From NCBI GenBank assembly GCA_030386875.1, contig CM059564.1:68343436-68407435 (forward strand): a stretch of DNA of 64,000 nucleotides. The letters run 5' to 3'. Positions within the stretch are counted from its first letter, which is position 1. The number at the start of each line of letters is the position of its first letter. The stretch comes from Morinoia aosen. Its lineage: Eukaryota; Arthropoda; Malacostraca; Amphipoda; Talitridae. This document shows, piece by piece, positions 54,530-64,000 of this stretch. Made by a program: the position numbers and the translations under genes. Under the pieces are notes generated by a model that did not search any database, was not told the origin of the DNA, and saw only the letters and a program-made list of their open reading frames with translations.

Positions 54530-54852
54530 TAGTGCTCCCAGGGGGACTATGTAAAGGCCTGAGCTAAAGGTTAGGTAGGCTTTCTTTTCGTTGAAATAGA
54601 ATAGGTTTCTGTTTTGTTACTGACCATCTTTTTCGGTTCACTGCTGTCCTGTTTTTTCATCACCTACTACTTTCTTCTTCAACTTTGCTCTTGTTTCATG
54701 AACTTCTTTCTCATCTTACTGTTTCTGTGCCCTTTATGCATCGATTCCACGTTCCCTTAACTCCATACTAAATGGTGCCTTCTTCCTTCCTCTCTTTGGA
54801 TAGCCTTTGTTGCGGATAGGGAGGCTTAAACTAACTAATAATCTAATCTGTG
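54530..54852 (+). repeat. SINE-like repeat, copy 4
   Basis: From gctcccagggggactatgta to taactaataatctaatctg. Confidence 0.8.
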
Positions 54853-55030
54853 ATGACGATGAGTGATGATGACTTAACTCATGACGATGTCATGAGTTTA
54901 GAGTCCTGGTGTATTTGGTTGCATTTATTTATGACTACTTACTTTGTCAAGCTCGCGATTTCTGAATCTGTGTGCTCCATTCTAACAGTGCGTGTGGCAA
55001 TGTCATGGGTTGTTGAACGCATGAACTGGA

Positions 55031-55639
55031 GGTGCACTTGAGGAGTCGCTTATCAGCAACACTGCGCGACTTATAATAACTTAGACGTGTAGCTCTCCTG
55101 CGGTTATTTCTACAGATATCCTAGCGCGATCAGTCATTTTTGTGTTTCACTTGTCTAGAGGAATAGGATAAATAATAGGTTGGGGTTAGGTAGCTTTGTT
55201 GGTCATATACCATGAGGACTGGCGTCTCAATGAGATATTCTTAGGTTACCTCAGCTGAAGACAGGCCTTAGGGCTTCCCTATTTTGTGCACACTGGGCTT
55301 CTATTGATCTTCATGTCTTCGCTTTCCCTTTGTTTTTTCTTCCTTTCTTCCAAATTTGCTTTTTCTTTAAATATGGTGCCATGTAGAAATATACCTGGTG
55401 TATTGATTCCCCATTTTCTATTGTCCGTATGGTTTAGTTGGAAGAGTAGACATGCATGTATGGTTTGGTGAATTCATTTGCCATGGCAATCACTACTTTC
55501 TACAATATCCTTTACAACAATGCTGCTAAATTTCATTGGTCCAAGTGCATCAAGTTGCAATCATCGTGATCTCATAATGCAAGTATTATCAGTTTCGTGT
55601 AAGAGTTTCTCTACATGATGTTCCGAGCTGATAATTGGG
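55031..55639. other. Non-coding spacer
   Basis: T-rich stretch (55310-55380) and no recognised coding frame or repeat family. Confidence 0.35.
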
Positions 55640-55745
55640 TTGGCCTTCCATTTGTTGAAATAAAATAATTTTTTTGTGTTGGTACGAGCCATCTTTTTTC
55701 AGTTGACTGCTGTTCTGTTTTTCATCTCCAACAACTTCATTGAGG
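55640..55745 (+). repeat. SINE-like repeat, copy 5 (3'-truncated)
   Basis: Covers ttggccttccatttgttgaa to catctccaacaacttc, then stops. Confidence 0.65.
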
Positions 55746-55947
55746 TGCAAACCTACAATTTGGGTGTTTTTTTCTGGTTTTGTTGTAAACGAAAATTATT
55801 CCTAAGTAACATTAGAAATGGTGCATTGCATACGTTTAGGGAGTAGCTATCTCTCTCCTGATTTGCCAGTAAGTCTTATGACAAATAATCATGTGTTGTT
55901 GAAGTCTCATTTAAATTGAATTTTCATCACATATGCTGTAAAACATT

Positions 55948-56262
55948 AGCACTCCCAAAGGAAGATGTGAGGTCGTGCCTAGAGTTAGGTTGGTTTTCTT
56001 TTTTTTTAGCAAGAAAATAAGTATTTTGTTGTGCTAAGAACAATCTTTTTTCGCTTCACTGCTGTCCTGTTTATTCCACACCGGTTACTTTCTTTTTTAA
56101 CTGATATCTTGTTGCCTTGAGGATCCTGGACACGAACACACCTTGTGTATAGATTCTGCGTTCTTTTGATTCCATACCAAATGGTACCTTCATCCTTCCT
56201 CTCTTTGAACATCTTTGTTGTGGTGAGGGAGACTGAAACTAACTTATAATCAATCTGCAAAA
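55948..56262 (+). repeat. SINE-like repeat, copy 6
   Basis: From agcactcccaaaggaagatg to cttataatcaatctg, directly before the candidate first exon of unit B. Confidence 0.75.
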
Positions 56263-56285
56263 AAAAAGGTAAAAGGCCAATTGGT

Positions 56286-56391
56286 ATGAGCTGCGCAATT
56301 GCTGTGGAGTGCGGCAATATTAAAGTTGACCTCAAGAAGATTTGTATGGAAGCTACCTTTGGGAGTCGCACAGAAAACCGTAGCGCTGCGC
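56286..56391 (+). CDS. Candidate first exon of zinc-finger unit B
   Basis: An ATG opens 35 codons plus one base (MSCAIAVECGNIKVDLKKIC onward), ending at a strong donor, gcgc|gtaagc, in phase 1. That matches the next exon, which supplies two bases. No domain is visible. An alternative is that unit B uses the exon at 46088-46229, which also ends in phase 1. Confidence 0.35.
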
Positions 56392-56610
56392 GTAAGCCTT
56401 TGTTCATCATTTTTCATGCACATTCATGCTGATATTGCTGATGTGATATTAAGCCTTACGTAATGTTATCCCTTGCTTTAATACTTAGATTTTACTCTGA
56501 ATGGACAGGCGAGTATAAAGATAAATGCGCTTGCCTTCGAGATTGTTGTGTGATATGTGTGAACTAAACTGCTGATCTGGGATGTTTTGCCTACAAATTT
56601 GTGTTTACAG

Positions 56611-56903
56611 GTGGTGAGAACAAAAGTATGGAGCTAAGAACAGCGAAGTTTTCTCACATCAAGAAGGAAGACGGGGATAGCACACTCATCATGAGAGAAA
56701 CTCCAGAACATGACGAGGAAGAAAATGCCTTGGAAAGCCTTGAGGAAGGAAATGCTCAAAAAGGACATCATAAAGGACATAACTTGAATGGGAAAACACA
56801 TAGTACACTGCAGGGAGAAAGTCTCCTTAACGAGGATTCGCCTGACACAGAGCTCGAGTTCGTGCCTGTAAAGGAGGAGCCAACTGATCTTCATGATCTT
56901 CAG
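56611..56903 (+). CDS. Zinc-finger unit B, linker exon
   Basis: The acceptor tttgtgtttacag precedes GT GGT GAG; the donor cttcag|gtattt ends it in phase 0. About 98 residues: acidic, hydrophilic, with IKKED and VKEEP sumoylation-type motifs and a small His-rich patch (KGHHKGH). Corresponds in place and style to exons 2-3 of unit A. No zinc finger. Confidence 0.65.
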
Positions 56904-57065
56904 GTATTTAGATTGCAAAGAAGAGAGGGTGTCTTTATGTACAAGTTTGTGGAAAAAAAGCTCTTGGTTTGTGTGGAGGTGTTGGCTATTTCACCGCACG
57001 CTGCATGTGAGGTGATAGTTACGTTATTGCGAAGTCTTGTTGAAGAGGGACAGCCCCCAAGGTAA

Positions 57066-57441
57066 AGTTTCATTCATCATCATGGCTTATAAACACTCGA
57101 GTGAAGAAGTGCTTTATAGGAATGGTCTAATTAACTTGCATTTTTGACCAGGCAGGAGAAGATTGAGACGCATTATTTTTACTCTAAAAACGTTTGTTTC
57201 GATTTACGCCTAATTCACGTAGAAACAACGAAGAATGGTAGTGCAACAAATTGTCACCACGTTGATGGTGTTTAATGATTCATTACTTATACGTAGAGCA
57301 TGATGGTCTGTGAATATAGTGTCGAACTCTTGGATGAGTAGAATTTGTGAAGTTAAAGGTACATTTTATCTTGTGGGGTATCGTACAAATCTTAGTATTG
57401 CAGCAGCCCATATGAGCTAAGCTCAACATTTTATGTTTGAA
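57066..57441 (+). other. Intron sequence of unit B
   Basis: No gene or repeat is recognised. The open frame that continues past 56903 into this stretch is intronic. Confidence 0.4.
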
Positions 57442-57815
57442 GGGCCCCTCAGGGGGATACAACTATTGTATCTGTGGGAATTAGCGCTCCCAGTGGAAAA
57501 ATGTGAGGGCCCGAGCTGAGAGTTAGGTAGGCCTTCTTTTTGTTGAAATAAAATGTTTTTTGTTATGTTAAGGACCAACTTTTTTCGGTTCACCACTGTC
57601 CTGTTTTTCAGCACCTCTGACTTTCTTCTTCAACTTTGATCTTGTTTCATGAACTTATTTCCCATCTTACTGTTTTTATGCCCTTTCTGCATAGATTCCT
57701 CATTTTCTTATCTCCATACTAAATGGTGCCTTCCTCCTTCCTCTCTTCCATACGCTCTATTTTTGCGGCGGTTAGGGAGGCTTAAACTAACTTATAATCT
57801 AATCTAATCTAATCT
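57442..57815 (+). repeat. SINE-like repeat, copy 7 (most complete)
   Basis: From cccctcagggggatacaact to the clearest tail, ataatctaatctaatctaat. In the intron of unit B. Confidence 0.85.
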
Positions 57816-58160
57816 GTACCTATGGGAATTATCATCCCTGGGGGAAAATGTGAGGGTCCGAACTGATAGATAGGTAGGCCTTCTTTTCGTTGAAATAAAG
57901 TGTTTTTGTTATTTTAATTAAGAACCACCTTTTTCGGTTCACTGCTGTCCCGTTTATCCAGCACCTACTACCTTCTTCTTCAACTTTGATCTTGTTTCAT
58001 AATCTTTTTCCTCAACTTACTATTTCTATGCCCTTTCTGCATAGATTCCGTGTTTCCTTAACTCCGTACTAAATAGTACCTTCCTCCTTCCTCTCTTTGG
58101 ATCACCCTCGTGGCAGATAAGGAGGCTTTAACTAATATTCTAATCATCATCTAATCTGGG
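57816..58160 (+). repeat. SINE-like repeat, copy 8
   Basis: Directly abuts copy 7 (head-to-tail). Starts tacctatgggaattatcatc and ends ctaatcatcatctaatctg. Confidence 0.8.
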
Positions 58161-58324
58161 TTTATAGGTCAGTGCTGGCTGTGTTTTTTGTACGATTAGC
58201 TTAGTATTGTAGTGCGATGCTTTGAAACTTAGTGTTGTATTAAAGCTGTTATGATGCTGTAGACTGCATGCTTTATGCTGCGAGTGTTGAACAACATGCC
58301 TGGCATTTCCGTATTCTGTTGCAG

Positions 58325-59386
58325 GACGACGATGTCAGCGATGCCTCGACGTTCTCTGTCAAGCTGGAGCCAGACAATCTGCGTAGTGACAGTATGTCGG
58401 TGAAGCGAGAAGCGAACGATGGAGGTACCTCTGTTGTATGTGACTCGGATTTCACTCCGCTGGAATCCGCGTTTTATCCTGCAGTAGACACACGTTTTGG
58501 GTTACCCGAGGGAGCTTGTCAAACCACCCCAGACGTGAAAAAATTGAGGTCTCCAGTTTCAGGCGTGAGCAAGAAGTACAAATGCAATTTGTGCGAGTAC
58601 ACGTGTGCTCAGCGCTACAACTTGGCGTCTCACCAGCTGGCCAGGCACGGCGTCGGTGAACCCTTCAAATGCGACTTCTGCAGCTACACGTGTGCACAGA
58701 AAGGCAGTTTGAAGGCCCATCAGATATCCAAACATGGGCTGGGGGTTCCCTTCAAATGTGATGCCTGTGACTATACGTGCGCTCTCAAATGTAACTTGAA
58801 GGACCACCAGGTCTCCAAGCATGAACCGAGACTAACTTTCAACTGTGATTTATGTAATTATACTTGTACCCAGAAACGTAGTTTGAAAATGCATCAAGTC
58901 GGCAAACATGGCTCGGGTGAACAGCCGTACAAGTGTGAGTTTTGCAAGTACACTTGCTCTCGTAAAATACAGCTGAAACTGCACAAGGTTTCCAAACATG
59001 CCTTGGGCGATCCGTTCTTGTGTCATCTCTGCGACTATTCGTGTCCCGACAAGTATAGCTTGAAGTGCCATCAGTTTGCCAAACACGGTATTGGTGAATC
59101 TCACAAATGCGAGTTCTGTAACTTTTCTTCCGCTCACACGAGTAGTTTTAAGCGGCACCAGCTCGCGAAGCACGGCATAGGTGAGCCACTAAAGTGTAGG
59201 ATCTGCGATTATTCAACTGCTTACCCTAACGTTCTGAAGCAACACGTCACTACCGCTCACAACATCGGCGAGTTCCTCAGATGTGACTTATGCGATTATT
59301 CAACTACGATCAAATCTCACATGAAAAGGCACAAACTAGGCAAACACAATGCTAGCTTAACAAACGTCTGCAAAGAACCCTCTTGA
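58325..59386 (+). CDS. Zinc-finger unit B, terminal exon: 9 C2H2 fingers
   Basis: The acceptor ccgtattctgttgcag precedes DDDVSDAST in phase 0. 353 residues to the stop at 59384. An acidic linker with FSVKLEPD and MSVKREA motifs is followed by nine C2H2 fingers (first CNLCEYTCAQRYNLASH, last CDLCDYSTTIKSHMKRH) of the C-x2-C-x12-H-x4-H type. The linkers, mostly H-G-x-G-E/V-P-F, are more uniform than in unit A. Probably a sequence-specific nuclear DNA-binding protein. Upstream in-frame ATG codons at 58268 lie in the intron and are not used if the acceptor is correct. Confidence 0.87.
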   Translation, partial: DDDVSDASTFSVKLEPDNLRSDSMSVKREANDGGTSVVCDSDFTPLESAFYPAVDTRFGLPEGACQTTPDVKKLRSPVSGVSKKYKCNLCEYTCAQRYNLASHQLARHGVGEPFKCDFCSYTCAQKGSLKAHQISKHGLGVPFKCDACDYTCALKCNLKDHQVSKHEPRLTFNCDLCNYTCTQKRSLKMHQVGKHGSGEQPYKCEFCKYTCSRKIQLKLHKVSKHALGDPFLCHLCDYSCPDKYSLKCHQFAKHGIGESHKCEFCNFSSAHTSSFKRHQLAKHGIGEPLKCRICDYSTAYPNVLKQHVTTAHNIGEFLRCDLCDYSTTIKSHMKRHKLGKHNASLTNVCKEPS

Positions 59387-59442
59387 ATTAATTTCTATCA
59401 GAAAATATTCTCAATGTTAGTCCTCATTCTAACGAAATTTTG

Positions 59443-59452
59443 AATAAATAAA
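59443..59452 (+). terminator. Polyadenylation signal of unit B
   Basis: Two overlapping AATAAA hexamers (aataaataaa) about 57 bases after the stop codon. Confidence 0.75.
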
Positions 59453-60607
59453 ATGCTCATTAACTCACCGAGAGAAATGGGTGAGCGCAATGTTGTTATT
59501 CTGGAAAAGTTGTGAAGTTCAGTTCAGCGTTGTTGAGTAATTCTGTTCCGCAATAAATATTGTAAATACTGGATTATTTTGTATAGACGCCACGTGGTTT
59601 TTACAGCAGTAGCAATTGTTGTTCTTGTAATGTATAGCACTTCTCTTATTCAGTGCATAATAATTGTTGCGTGTATTCGGTGACCTGATGGTCAGGACGC
59701 CACTTGGTGCTAATGATGAGCACGCTCAAATAAATTACCTTTGTACCAGCAATCGATGTAACTACTGTTATTTTGGAACCTAGGAACTGGCGTGAACTTC
59801 TTAATGACATAATAAACCTTCGGGGAGCTTTTATTTACTGAGCTCACGCCCCGATGCTTGCAGAGGTTACGAGTCACTGTAATGATGTAATGCGATGTCA
59901 CTGATAGGATGTAATGTAGTCACTGGCTACACTACTCGAGTGAGTGAACTTAAAAGCCTCTCTTACCCTGCTCATGTAACGGCCACCCTTAAATATGAGG
60001 GAGAGTCAGCGTAAAAAGCGCCATTTATTCTACTTGCATACAAATTTGTTCGGCATTAGTTTTGTAAATAAAACTAGTAACGCAAAGAGTCACCTACTGC
60101 TAATACGAGAAAGTTTGCGGGATCTGAGCATTCTGTTCGTGTAATCATTAACTACAGTTAAGTTCCTGAGTTATCAGTTATGTCAGTCAAGTATTTTTGT
60201 CATCAGCCATTGGAATAGTGCCATTATTACCTGCCATTGAATTGAATGCCTCCTTGTCCTCTATTGCAGTTCTTTCACATGAGGAACTTCGCAACATAAT
60301 TATTACTCCGCACTCTCAAATGTTTCTCATCTTGTTAATGGTATTTTAAGAATTTTTGCGTTATTTTTACGTGTTTTTAGTGCAAACTTCCGTATCTATT
60401 TGGTGCTATTACTATTATTAAATTTATGTTTGTTCGAACTATCTCCGGCTCATACTAAGCAGCGCGCCAGCCCTTCTTTAACGTTTGATGCTTTTCACTG
60501 TAAATGTTCCCGATTGTTTCACTCGGTGCTGTCGTCACTCAAATATTACTCCAATTCTGGTGTGAAGTTGTTATGGGAGAATTGCGTGCTCGTTGACTAT
60601 GACTTAC
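59453..60607. other. Intergenic, nothing recognised
   Basis: No coding frame with recognisable content. Ordinary AT-rich intergenic sequence. Confidence 0.4.
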
Positions 60608-60828
60608 CCCATTAATGCATAGCGATTAAAATATTGGACGCTAAGAAATTTAGAATCATTTGCTTGGCAACTGACGTAGCTCACTTTGGTTTGTGACAAA
60701 AAATTGGATGTCCCGTCCAGTTTTTTTGAGTCGTGCTTGTCTGAAATGAAAGTGAGCCATATCATTTACCTAGCAAATAATGTTAAATTTCTTAGCGTCC
60801 AATTTTTTAGTCGCTATGCATTAATGGG
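60608..60828. mobile_element. Palindromic MITE, piggyBac-like ends
   Basis: The inverted ends cccattaatgcatagcga pair, and the arms extend about 100 bp. Flanks are TTAC (60604-60607) and TTAA (60829-60832), i.e. a TTAA target with one change. CCC-starting ends plus TTAA suggest a piggyBac-derived non-autonomous element. No coding capacity. Confidence 0.75.
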
Positions 60829-60832
60829 TTAA

Positions 60833-61169
60833 TTTTGTTCTACGTGTCACGTAGTCCATGTCTGCGGTCGGATCGGAAGTGCAGTACGTTTGAATTCTGT
60901 TGTTAATGCCACTTTATTTTCTCTAGAGCTTTTGGTTACGCGTTGTTAGAACTGTACGAGCTTCATTAATGAAGTGAAAGTAGTTTTTATATTATTTATT
61001 GTAACGGGGAGTTTAGCGATGACCAGTTACCTTCTGTTCTTTCAATAACACATGGTGGCTCCGTCCCGATGAATCTTGTAACAAAAAGACCATTATTGTT
61101 GAGCTACCGCTTAAGCTGAAAAAGTTGTGCGTCCTAGTAGCTGAGTGATGTTCAAAAAACTTCGGGTGC
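60833..61169. other. Intergenic, nothing recognised
   Basis: No feature beyond unique AT-rich sequence. Confidence 0.35.
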
Positions 61170-61316
61170 CGACCTCTCAGAGGATACAACTATTGTATGT
61201 GTAGGAATAGCGCGCTCAGGGAAAGCTGTAAGGTCCCGAGCTGAAGGTTAGATAGGCCTTCCATTCGTTGAAATAAATTAGGTTTTGGTTTTGTACCGGG
61301 CTTTTTTTTCGTTTAC
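61170..61316 (+). repeat. SINE-like repeat, copy 9 (3'-truncated)
   Basis: ctctcagaggatacaactat to ttttttttcgtttac, cut off by copy 10. Confidence 0.75.
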
Positions 61317-61678
61317 TCCCCTAAGGGGGATACAACTATTGTATCTATGGGAATTAGCGCTCCCAGGGGAACCATGTGTGGGCCCGAGCTAAAGGTTTGG
61401 TAGGCTTCCTTTTTGTTGTAATAAAATAGGTTTTTGTTTTGTTACGGACCATCTTTTTTCGGTTCACTGCTGTCCTGGTTTTCAGCACCTACTACTTTCT
61501 CCTTCAACTTTTTCTTGTTTCATGAACTTCTTTCCTAGCTTACTGTTTCTGTGCACCTTGTGCATAGATTCCACGTTCCCTCAACTCCATACTAAATGGT
61601 GCCTTCCTCTTTCCTCTCTTGGAACATCTTTGTTGTGGTTAAGGGAGGCTAAAACTTTCTTATATAATAATAATAATT
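61317..61678 (+). repeat. SINE-like repeat, copy 10
   Basis: A complete-looking copy from cccctaagggggatacaact to ttatataataataat. Confidence 0.85.
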
Positions 61679-61895
61679 TTTTGTTTACTGCTGTTTTTTC
61701 AATACTTGTTGGTTTCCATCAACTTTTTTCTTGTTTCATAAACTTTTTTCAATCTTGCTTTTATGTGCACGTGGTGCAGGCACAGCTTGTGCATTGATTC
61801 CTCTGTTTCCTTGAGTCCATACTAATTGGTGCTTTCTCCTTTGAGGAACACGTTTTTTGTGGTTAAGGATGCTTAAACTAACATAATAAAATCCA
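61679..61895 (+). repeat. SINE-like repeat, copy 11 (5'-truncated)
   Basis: Starts at the tttactgctg core directly after copy 10 and ends cttaaactaacataataaaa. Diverged. Confidence 0.65.
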
Positions 61896-62707
61896 ATTCG
61901 GGCGGTGATGAGGAAGCGATGTCCGTCGTAGGTATTACTGGGAATGTTCTATTACCATTTGAAGGTGAATGATCTACTAGGCTGTGATTCACACCTACCG
62001 GCTGTCGTCAGCTCTTCACAATAATCAAGCGCTGTAAAATTATTAGTTTGCAGCGCAAAAACTTAAAGGGAAATCCATTCCCAAATGTACGAATTTCTTA
62101 GAAAAGTCATGGTTGTCTTAAGCCCTTACAAAACAACTACATAATGTGGAAGTGGAGAAGGAAACTCGATCAAGTCAGAAAAGTATTCCAGGTTTTCTAG
62201 TCGCTGGTATTTGAGTTCATTAGTATTCGTTACCCTCGCCATGGGAGTGGACTGTGTTCGCTTGTGCCGCCAGTTGATGCGTGTTAGAAATGCAATATTG
62301 TTGATGCAGTTCTGTAGTGCGCCACTATAGCAGATTTTGTGTCGCTGCAGTCCAAGCAGTAGTGTATGTAAGAATGCTGGTTTGGTACTTGATGGCATGA
62401 GATCCTGAGTAATGAATGTTGATGTCATGCCTCCCGCTGTTTAGCGTGGCCTATCTGAACTTTTTGCTTGGTGCATCCTGTACCTATTGCCTCCACTCTA
62501 TTCAGTGTGTAAGTTACGTTTTATTTCTGCTCATATATGAACATTTCAGTGTCCTGAGGTAAATTTCAGCTCATCTTGTAGTGCCGCTTCTTGTCACTAA
62601 GTTATTCTTCCTGCAGAAGACTCGCTGCTCTGATCATGAGGTGTATTTCTGTTCACTGTTTTGATCTTACTGTCCTGAGCTGCTGCACGTCTCCTGTTTA
62701 TTGTGTA
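61896..62707. other. Intergenic, nothing recognised
   Basis: A 100-codon minus-strand open frame (62428-62126) shows no recognised domain and is not proposed as a gene. Confidence 0.35.
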
Positions 62708-63035
62708 CTGCGGGAACTAGCGCTTCCTGAGGAAAATGTTAGGTTTCGAGCTGAGAGTTAGGTAGGCCTTCTTTTTCTTGAAATAAAATATGTTTTTGTT
62801 TTGTTAAGGATGGTTCACTGCTGTCCTGTTATTTTAGCACTTCTAACTTTTATCTTGTTTCATTGCCCTTCCTTGTCAACTTTCTGTTTCTACGCGCAGG
62901 GGATCTTGTGTAGAAACACACCTTTTTCATGGATTCTGCGTTCCTTCAACGCTATCCTAATTGGTGTCTTCATCCTTCCTCTCTTTGAAACACCTTTGTT
63001 TCGGTTAGGGAGGCTTAAACTAACATCTAATCTAT
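62708..63035 (+). repeat. SINE-like repeat, copy 12
   Basis: From tgcgggaactagcgcttcct to taacatctaatctatata. Confidence 0.8.
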
Positions 63036-63504
63036 ATAATGTACTGTAGTCCATATTACAAAAGTGGTAGCGTCATCAATTTTATTAAGAATTTTGTCTC
63101 CTCCAGAGGGGATTAATAGAAAAGTTTGTTCGTGCATATTACGAAAGGTAAGACGTGCAACACTTGTTGCATGAAAACAAATCATGGCGGTCACGGAAAA
63201 AAAATACAAATCCTCGACACAAATTCGTGTACTGTGCTGCATTTCTTTGACGGCTGTGTTGTACCATCGATAAGATTTTATTCCAATTCAAAGTGCAATG
63301 AGCTATATGATGGTTCTAGGTTTTTGAAGTTATCAGAACAAATTTCCACTCCAATAAAATTGAAATTGAAATTCGCACTTTAAAAAGGATGTTCGAAAGA
63401 AGAGTTCTTGTCATACTAGTTTTCTGAAAATTATCTCTGAAATATTATACTGTCTTTAGTGAATGACCACTTCACCCTTTTCGTCTAGTCTTCCGAAAAT
63501 TCTA

Positions 63505-63620
63505 ATGGATAGTCCAGATCGACGAGGTCTGAGCGTCGGTGATCTGGCTAAGTGCGAAGCTGAAGCCGGAGGTGCTTCGTCGGGTGCGAATGAACTTCAA
63601 GTTCCTCACATTCAGCTCAT
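63505..63620 (+). CDS. Possible first coding exon of a further gene
   Basis: An ATG opens 38 codons (MDSPDRRGLSVGDLAKCEAE onward) in a locally CpG-richer stretch and ends at a near-consensus donor, ctcat|gtgagt, in phase 2. Without splicing the frame stops immediately (TGA within the donor). No domain is recognised. The following exon was not located within the window. Confidence 0.3.
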
Positions 63621-64000
63621 GTGAGTCACTCGACCGAGTCAGAGACCGCATTTCTAAACAATTCACGTCATTGACGGGGTACAGCCGGTAGCAAAAGTTA
63701 ATATGTCGACTTGTGCACTACGGGCTATTTTGCTGATTTTTCTTCATTGAGAAATTGTAAATTAGAGGATTTAGCTGGAAAAGAGGTCGCTATACAGGTC
63801 AGCAGAAATGCTATTACTGGAGCTGTACCGCTGCAATGGCGTAAATTGTGTGAAAATTACGTTCTGAGGCTCCAGCATTGCAATTTTTGTCAAGCATGTA
63901 AGACTCTAGAATAGATTTAGTCTGAAAATGGTAGTAGTTGGCGATTATAAGTGCGTTTCAAGTGAAGCTTCCATGTGTGGATCGAATCATTTTCTTGATA
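63621..64000. other. Right edge, nothing firm
   Basis: A 67-codon open frame at 63711-63914 has a Cys-containing end but no recognised domain. It is left unassigned. Confidence 0.3.

Noticed and set aside
62126-62428. 100-codon minus-strand frame
   Set aside because: No domain, no splice or promoter context, and ordinary intergenic composition.
1-64000. CRISPR arrays, rRNA or tRNA genes, bacterial-type operons
   Set aside because: Looked for by eye and not seen. The tandem repeats lack unique spacers of equal length, and no cloverleaf with a conserved B box was found.

Overview
The window looks like a piece of an invertebrate, most likely arthropod, nuclear genome. It has no bacterial-type operons. 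It is built from layered LTR and non-LTR retrotransposons, palindromic MITEs and two intron-containing C2H2 zinc-finger transcription units. The arthropod assignment is an inference from the mix of element families (CsRn1-like and mag-like Gypsy, an RNase H-bearing I-like LINE, an esterase-ORF1 LINE) and from the zinc-finger gene layout.

Left part (1-25.2 kb): nested LTR retrotransposons. Gypsy A (1741-10308, +) sits in a short minisatellite and has lost most of its 5' LTR. Its pol is split by a 3.66-kb insertion (4707-8368) that holds a LINE RT remnant, a TATA-bearing LTR-like block and a decayed tandem repeat. Gypsy B (10958-19591, -) is a CsRn1-like element, structurally complete, with 1.89-kb LTRs, a 4-bp TSD, a PBS and a PPT. 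It is disabled by one stop and one frameshift. Gypsy C (20476-24383, +) is a mag-like element with 89-bp LTRs, inserted with a 5-bp TSD into the gag of a fourth, minus-strand element.

Gypsy C is the most unusual object here. One 1198-codon gag-pol frame runs from 20657 to 24253 with no frameshift and with all recognisable catalytic and zinc-binding residues. It contains sixteen in-frame TAA/TAG codons and one TGA. Where I know the family consensus, the TAA/TAG codons fall at glutamine positions. The two LTRs differ at only 2 of 89 positions, so slow decay is a poor explanation. UAR read as Gln, or a C-to-T-specific editing process, are the alternatives.

Middle (25.2-40.8 kb): three copies of one LINE family with a (CAAGTT)n tail. 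One is a short minus-strand 3' fragment, one a full-length copy with both ORFs open, and one is 5'-truncated. A 6.6-kb I-like LINE with RNase H lies 12 bp inside the third copy, flanked by a 14-bp TSD, which gives a clear order of insertion.

Right part (41-64 kb): host sequence. Two related foldback structures (535 bp and about 1.06 kb) precede two zinc-finger units on the + strand: unit A (exons from 46088 to 51909, 14 fingers) and unit B (exons from 56286 or 56611 to 59386, 9 fingers). Both have acidic linker exons carrying sumoylation-type motifs before one large finger exon. Their splice phases would allow unit B to share the first exon of unit A. Twelve copies of a roughly 360-bp SINE-like repeat with a (TAATC)n tail, all in the same orientation, surround these exons. 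A possible first exon of another gene lies near the right edge.
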